DNA from: Oleispira sp963933055
GTDB lineage: Bacteria > Pseudomonadota > Gammaproteobacteria > Pseudomonadales > Oceanobacteraceae
Direction: 5' to 3'
Length of the DNA: 64,000 bases
Assembly: GCA_963933055.1 (NCBI GenBank)
Contig: CAWVSY010000013.1
Location: 1 to 64,000 of the forward strand
Under the pieces are notes generated by a model that saw nothing but the letters and a program-made list of their open reading frames with translations, searched no databases and was not told the DNA's origin. The translations under genes were made by a program, and so were the position numbers. Below are positions 59,952 through 64,000 of this stretch, one piece after another. Every line of letters begins with the position of its first letter. The stretch's first letter is position 1.

Positions 59952-61517
59952 ATTTTTATTCGAGTTTATTCCGGCTTGTTAGCAGCGCTGGTCAGTGTTG
60001 TATTACTGTGTATGTTGGCGTTGAATCTAGTGGACCATGTGCGCAATGTTCAATTCAACCAAGACGTTGTGCGTGGCAGTCTTTATCAAATCTCTCAGCG
60101 GTTACAGTATGATTTAACCGAGAAGGCTGAATTAGAAGCCCTCTTTGATTTGCAAATCGAAATTATTAGTCGTGAAAATGCTCAGCTAGATGAATATCAA
60201 CTTAGCCGTTTAAGTCGCAATGATGTATTAATGCTGAGTGATGAATTGGGTTACGAAGCTCAGCTTATTCGCGGCTTAAATGATGACAGCGTTATGCAAG
60301 TCACCTTGAGCAGCGTCAGCGAAGTACAAGGTCAGGCAACCGGTCGTCTTCTATTGCAAGACTGGCAGCGCAGTGGCTTAAGTATTGAAGAATTTTTACT
60401 CGATGTATCCCCACATTTTGGTTATCCGTTAACGCTCTTACCGCTTTCACAGCTTGATTTAAGCAAGAACGATTTAGCACGTTTGCACGATGGTGATGTT
60501 CTGGTACGAATTACTATTGATGGTGACGGTGCGGAAACGATTGTGAAGTTGCCAGAAAGTAATCGGGCGATTCGTATGGGGCCTGTGAAAGCGTTTAAAC
60601 AATACGCACCTATGGGGATGGGAATCATTATATTTATTGGTTTCATGCTGCTTGGTTTAGGGGTTTATTGGGTTGTTAGCTCATTTGAAATGCGCTTGCG
60701 AAAACTTGAACAGGCTACTAGCCGACTATCTCAGGGGCACCTTAATGCGCGTGTTGGTATTCATGGCGCTGATCCTGTCAGTCGCTTAGGGCAATCATTT
60801 AATAAAATGGCGGAGCATATTCAACGCTTAATCAGCGTTCAGCGCGAAATGGTTCGGGCTGTTTCTCATGAATTAAGAACACCGGTTGCCCGCATTCGCT
60901 TTGGGTTACAAATTATTGAAGATACGGCTGGTGATGATCCTTTTGTAATGAAACAACTGACGGGCATGGATTCCGACATTCAGGAATTGGATGAGTTAAT
61001 TGACGAAATTCTGACCTATGCACGTTTAGAAGAAGGTGGGCCGCTACTTGATTTTGAATTGACCAATATTCAAGAGTTGGTTTTGCAGCTGGTCGATGAA
61101 GCGCGCCCGCCTGAGCATGTAGAGGTCAAGTACGGGGGTTCAATTGGCTCGCAGCATGAAGCAGAAGTTGAATATCGTTATATGCATCGTGCCATTCAAA
61201 ATTTAATTGGTAATGCCTGTCGTTATGCAAAGTCGCAAGTGATTGTGACGTTTTCCGTCGGCGCCGATACTTGCCGTGTCGATGTTGCGGATGATGGCCC
61301 TGGCATTCCCGAAGAAGAGTGGAATCGAGTTTTCACGCCTTTTGCACGCCTTGATGATAGTCGCACTCGAAGCTCGGGAGGGTATGGCTTAGGGTTGTCG
61401 ATTGTTAGACGAATTACTTATTGGCATGGTGGTCGTGCGATGGTGAGTCGTGATGAGCGCTTAGGTGGAGCAAAATTTAGCTTAGTTTGGCCTAAGCGTC
61501 ACCAAGAAATTGTTTAA
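59952..61517 (+). CDS. rstB: Sensor histidine kinase RstB, probable ATT start
   Basis: A membrane sensor kinase of about 521 residues. The first transmembrane helix (YSGLLAALVSVVLLCMLALN) is followed by a periplasmic domain of about 185 residues and a second helix (GIIIFIGFMLLGLGVYWVV). Then come a HAMP domain and HisKA with the phosphorylated His in VSHELRTPVARIRF. The ATPase boxes are NLIGNACRYA, DDGPGIP and GYGLGLSIV. It phosphorylates RstA. No ATG or GTG begins the frame. A strong AGGAG (59939-59943) is 8 nt before ATT 59952, which gives the expected FIRVYSGLL start. TTG 59976 is possible but has no ribosome site and would begin inside the first membrane helix. Confidence 0.88.
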   Translation: MFIRVYSGLLAALVSVVLLCMLALNLVDHVRNVQFNQDVVRGSLYQISQRLQYDLTEKAELEALFDLQIEIISRENAQLDEYQLSRLSRNDVLMLSDELGYEAQLIRGLNDDSVMQVTLSSVSEVQGQATGRLLLQDWQRSGLSIEEFLLDVSPHFGYPLTLLPLSQLDLSKNDLARLHDGDVLVRITIDGDGAETIVKLPESNRAIRMGPVKAFKQYAPMGMGIIIFIGFMLLGLGVYWVVSSFEMRLRKLEQATSRLSQGHLNARVGIHGADPVSRLGQSFNKMAEHIQRLISVQREMVRAVSHELRTPVARIRFGLQIIEDTAGDDPFVMKQLTGMDSDIQELDELIDEILTYARLEEGGPLLDFELTNIQELVLQLVDEARPPEHVEVKYGGSIGSQHEAEVEYRYMHRAIQNLIGNACRYAKSQVIVTFSVGADTCRVDVADDGPGIPEEEWNRVFTPFARLDDSRTRSSGGYGLGLSIVRRITYWHGGRAMVSRDERLGGAKFSLVWPKRHQEIV

Positions 61518-61527
61518 GTCATCTTGA

Positions 61528-61552
61528 GTATTGTAATCAATGATTACAATAC
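61528..61552. terminator. Perfect 11-bp hairpin after rstB
   Basis: GTATTGTAATC (61528-61538) and GATTACAATAC (61542-61552) around a 3-nt loop, 11 nt past the rstB stop. There is no T-run after it, so it may act as a 3'-end stabiliser or an operator. Confidence 0.5.
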
Positions 61553-61670
61553 TAACAAAACGTAACGATTAACTACTTAGAATTAACAGACAGGTATGAC
61601 AATGACTGGCATATTTACGTTACGTATCCTTTGGACACGTGGTGAGAATGTAGCGAAAATATTCGCTTTT

Positions 61671-61706
61671 AGGGACTCTATTATTATTAATAGGGCCCCT
61701 TTTTTT
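61671..61706 (+). terminator. Strong intrinsic terminator between rstB and metR
   Basis: A 13-bp stem with one mismatch and one G-U (61671-61683 with 61688-61700), 4-nt loop, then seven Ts (61700-61706). It points rightward, but lies over 150 nt beyond the rstB stop, preceded by another small hairpin (61652-61667). It may end rstB mRNA or an independent small RNA in this gap. Confidence 0.85.
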
Positions 61707-61740
61707 GCCTAGCGTTTATCGCTTAATGACGCCGCATCTT

Positions 61741-62661
61741 TTAAAGCTTAACTGGCTCAATTCCTACCAAGTTGTCATGACATACCTGCAGAGACTGCTG
61801 CAAAAAATCACTCATATAGCTTGTTTCTTTTTGATCTTCGCGAATAGCGGCGTAGAGCGTTGGCCAGATGCCACTTTTACCCAATGGTTTTGAGGTAATC
61901 AATCCGGCATTCAAATAAGGCTGTAAAGCCCAGTTTGGCAAGCAAGCAACCCCCCGGCCACTAGCAACTAATTGTACGATCATCAAGGTTAAGTCTGCTT
62001 GGCGAGTACTGTTCGGTTCAATATTGTTGGGATCAAGAAATTGAGTGAAAATATCAAGGCGCTTGCGTTCGACAGGATAGTGAATCAGTGTTTGATCGGC
62101 TAAATCGTGCGCTTCGATATATTTACTGTCAACTAACGCATGTTGATTGGCGATGGCCAGGAGTGCTTGGTAGCGAAATAATGGCTGATAATAGATGCCT
62201 GCCATGGGTATGGGGTCGGCGGTAACAACAAGATCTAAATCGCCACGGGCTAGTGCCGGTAGCGGTTCAAAGTGAAAACTGGCCATTAAATCTATTTCAA
62301 CTTCTGGCCACTGGTCGCGAAAACTATTAATCGCGGGCATTAGCCAATCAAAACAGCTGTGGCACTCAATGGCCATGTGTAAGCGACCAGCCTGTCCACC
62401 CGCCAATTTTTTAATGTCTCGATTGGTTTGTTCAAGCTGAGGCATGACCTTGTCGGCAAGCTCTAGAATATGCTCTCCGGCTCGAGTGAAACGAATGGGT
62501 TTGGTTTTGCGTACAAATAAACTCAAGCTTAAACGTTCTTCAACATCTTTTAGTTGGTGAGACAGCGCTGATTGCGTTAAATGTAAGCGTTTGGCCGCTT
62601 CTACGAGAGAGCCGCCATCACGAAGTGCGCGCACGGTTTTAAGATGCTTGATTTCCAGCAT
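61741..62661 (-). CDS. metR: Methionine biosynthesis regulator MetR (LysR family)
   Basis: A 306-residue LysR-type regulator. The winged helix-turn-helix (HLKTVRALRDGGSLVEAAKR, QSALSHQL) is followed by the effector domain with the MetR signature AIECHSCFDWLMPA and YPVERKRLDIF. Both match E. coli MetR closely, more so than a generic LysR. MetR activates metE/metH and related genes with homocysteine as co-effector. No met gene is adjacent within the window. It converges with rstB across a 223-nt gap. Confidence 0.9.
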   Translation of the reverse strand: MLEIKHLKTVRALRDGGSLVEAAKRLHLTQSALSHQLKDVEERLSLSLFVRKTKPIRFTRAGEHILELADKVMPQLEQTNRDIKKLAGGQAGRLHMAIECHSCFDWLMPAINSFRDQWPEVEIDLMASFHFEPLPALARGDLDLVVTADPIPMAGIYYQPLFRYQALLAIANQHALVDSKYIEAHDLADQTLIHYPVERKRLDIFTQFLDPNNIEPNSTRQADLTLMIVQLVASGRGVACLPNWALQPYLNAGLITSKPLGKSGIWPTLYAAIREDQKETSYMSDFLQQSLQVCHDNLVGIEPVKL

Positions 62662-62747
62662 GGGAATATTCTTTATTGAGGAAAATTAATGAAATTCTAT
62701 AATTAACATGTGATTTTTTCAAGTTTGTCTTGCTAGAGTTTCCAAAT

Positions 62748-64000
62748 TTAACTAAAGCGTTCAATAATACTTTCTTGCTCGGCCATGAGTCTGGCTAATT
62801 CATCGCTGGCTTGAGCACTGCGCGTCGATACGGCTTCGACTTGTGACGATAAGCTGGCGAGGCGATTCAAACCTTGCTCTATTTGTAAAACCGTATCGGT
62901 TTGCTGGCGAATGGATTGGCTATTGGTTTGCGTACTGGTATGAATGGCATCAATATTGGTTTGGATGGCCGATAGCGAGCTATCAGCTTCATTCGCTTGT
63001 AGCAGGCAGTCCGCCGCATGCTGATTCCCTTCATCCATCGTGACTACGGCTAAATCTGCGCCTTTGGTTAACTTGCTTACAATGGTGTGAATTTCATCGG
63101 TGGATTCTTGGGTGCGTACCGCAAGATTTCTCACTTCGTCAGCAACAACAGCAAAGCCTCGCCCTTGCTCACCGGCGCGAGCCGCTTCGATAGCCGCATT
63201 CAGGGCCAACAGATTGGTTTGTTCAGCAATGGCTTTGATCGCATCTAGAAAGCGTTTAATGCTTTCCGTTTCGGCAGCCAGAGTGCTGACGGCATCCGAT
63301 GCGGTAGTGAGCTCTTGGGCCAAGTTGTTGATTTTAGACGCGGTATTGGTGACGAGCTGATGCCCTTGTTTTACTTCTTCTTGCGCATCGGTTGCTGCGA
63401 GATCGGTTTGCTCGGTATTACTGAGAAGTATTTGCGCTGATTCAGTAATTTGATGGCTGGCTTGAGCCAGTTGATCTGTTTCTTTATTTTGGTTACGAAC
63501 TTGCTCTAAATTGTCATCACTCATTGAGCGTGCTGATTGTGCCAGCGTATTGAGCCTCGCCATGTTGTCGTTGATACGAACGAGCACGGTTTGTAAGCGA
63601 CGTTTAAGAGTATGTTGAGCGAAGCAGAGTTTTCCTTGAGTACTGGTATCTCCGGAATAAATATAAGCGGCAAGCGAATCATCAATAACACTGCTGGCAA
63701 TGTCACTGAAGGATTTATTATCCTGTATTTTGTGAATGATGGCCCAGACAATGGCGGGCAGCATGATCGCCAGAGTCATTATCCAATTATCTTGGCTTAT
63801 GAGCATTGCCACCAGTGCTATTAACCAAGGCAAAAGCAGGGTGATGAAAGGCAGTGCTATTATTTTGGGGAGTGGAGCCTGACCTTTTTGTATTTTTTTA
63901 TAGGCATTTTCTGCACGATCTATTTGATCTTGTTTAGGTTTGATACGAACGGATTCGTAGCCAACGATTTTACCGTTATCTAATACCGGTGTGACGTAGG
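62748..64000 (-). CDS. PAS-containing chemoreceptor (Aer-like), N-terminus outside window
   Basis: The last 417 codons of a methyl-accepting chemotaxis protein. The coding frame continues without a stop from the internal Met at 63833 to the window edge. There it encodes the end of a PAS domain (YVTPVLDNGKIVGYESVRIK) and a linker helix. A short two-helix membrane region follows (LPFITLLLPWLIALVAMLIS and a second near 63750). The signalling domain has the conserved tip AEQTNLLALNAAIEAARAGE. It ends in ESIIERFS, with no CheR-tether pentapeptide. The PAS-TM-signalling architecture is that of Aer-type redox/energy sensors. It would use the main CheA array. Confidence 0.9.
   Translation of the reverse strand, partial: YVTPVLDNGKIVGYESVRIKPKQDQIDRAENAYKKIQKGQAPLPKIIALPFITLLLPWLIALVAMLISQDNWIMTLAIMLPAIVWAIIHKIQDNKSFSDIASSVIDDSLAAYIYSGDTSTQGKLCFAQHTLKRRLQTVLVRINDNMARLNTLAQSARSMSDDNLEQVRNQNKETDQLAQASHQITESAQILLSNTEQTDLAATDAQEEVKQGHQLVTNTASKINNLAQELTTASDAVSTLAAETESIKRFLDAIKAIAEQTNLLALNAAIEAARAGEQGRGFAVVADEVRNLAVRTQESTDEIHTIVSKLTKGADLAVVTMDEGNQHAADCLLQANEADSSLSAIQTNIDAIHTSTQTNSQSIRQQTDTVLQIEQGLNRLASLSSQVEAVSTRSAQASDELARLMAEQESIIERFS

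Noticed and set aside
1..64000. CRISPR arrays, insertion sequences, prophage, tRNA or rRNA genes
   Set aside because: Reading through all gaps I found no spaced direct repeats, transposase or integrase genes, terminal inverted repeats, or tRNA/rRNA-like segments.

Overview
This 64 kb window is chromosomal DNA from a motile gammaproteobacterium with a Pseudomonas-type polar flagellum. The evidence is the FleQ/FleSR/FliA regulatory cascade, FlhF and FleN for polar placement and number, and the order fliEFGHIJ ... fliKLMNOPQR-flhB-flhA-flhF-fleN-fliA-cheYZAB-motCD-parC-parP-cheW. The rather AT-rich base composition, MetR, class Ia NrdAB with a YfaE-like ferredoxin, and RstAB fit a marine Oceanospirillales-like bacterium (Oleispira/Bermanella/Thalassolituus type). 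That placement is an inference from gene content, not a computed result. I see no tRNA, rRNA, CRISPR array, insertion sequence or prophage.

Layout. 1-7.8 kb: end of flagellin (fliC), flaG, a very large fliD (1319 aa), a leftward TPR-methyltransferase gene, and fliS. 8.0-12.4 kb: the regulators fleQ, fleS and fleR. 12.4-18.7 kb: fliE to fliJ (basal body, switch, export ATPase). 18.8-27.5 kb: a second, complete chemosensory cluster (STAS-cheY-cheA-cheW-MCP-cheR-cheD-cheB) whose order matches Pseudomonas cluster II / Vibrio cluster III. Its receptor has three PAS repeats and a CheR-tether-like C-terminus. 27.5-30.0 kb: an HsbA/HsbR/HptB partner-switching cassette. 30.0-42.4 kb: fliK to fliA (hook length control, C ring, export gate, polar-flagellum GTPase and ATPase, sigma-28). 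42.6-51.5 kb: the main chemotaxis operon with the MotC/MotD stator and the ParC/ParP array-positioning proteins.

51.6-64 kb is ordinary chromosome: a small exported protein, a DUF962 membrane protein, an AraC-family regulator, peroxiredoxin Bcp, a small unknown, ferredoxin-nrdB-nrdA, the two-component pair rstA-rstB, metR, and a PAS-containing chemoreceptor cut by the window edge.

Regulation can be read directly from the DNA. Good -24/-12 (sigma-54) elements precede fleS, fliE, fliK, fliL and, on the minus strand, the TPR-methyltransferase gene. Weaker ones precede flhA and the last cheW. A perfect sigma-28 (FliA) promoter lies before fliD, interleaved with the flaG terminator, and a good one lies before fliS. 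The nrdA promoter carries two NrdR-box-like sites 32 bp apart and three GTGGA sites (one a perfect DnaA box) at an exact 11-bp period.

The observations most worth following are the sigma-54-controlled methyltransferase between fliD and fliS, the promoter/terminator overlap at fliD, the chemosensory cluster set between fliJ and the Hsb cassette, and a small unrecognised gene overlapping parC and parP.
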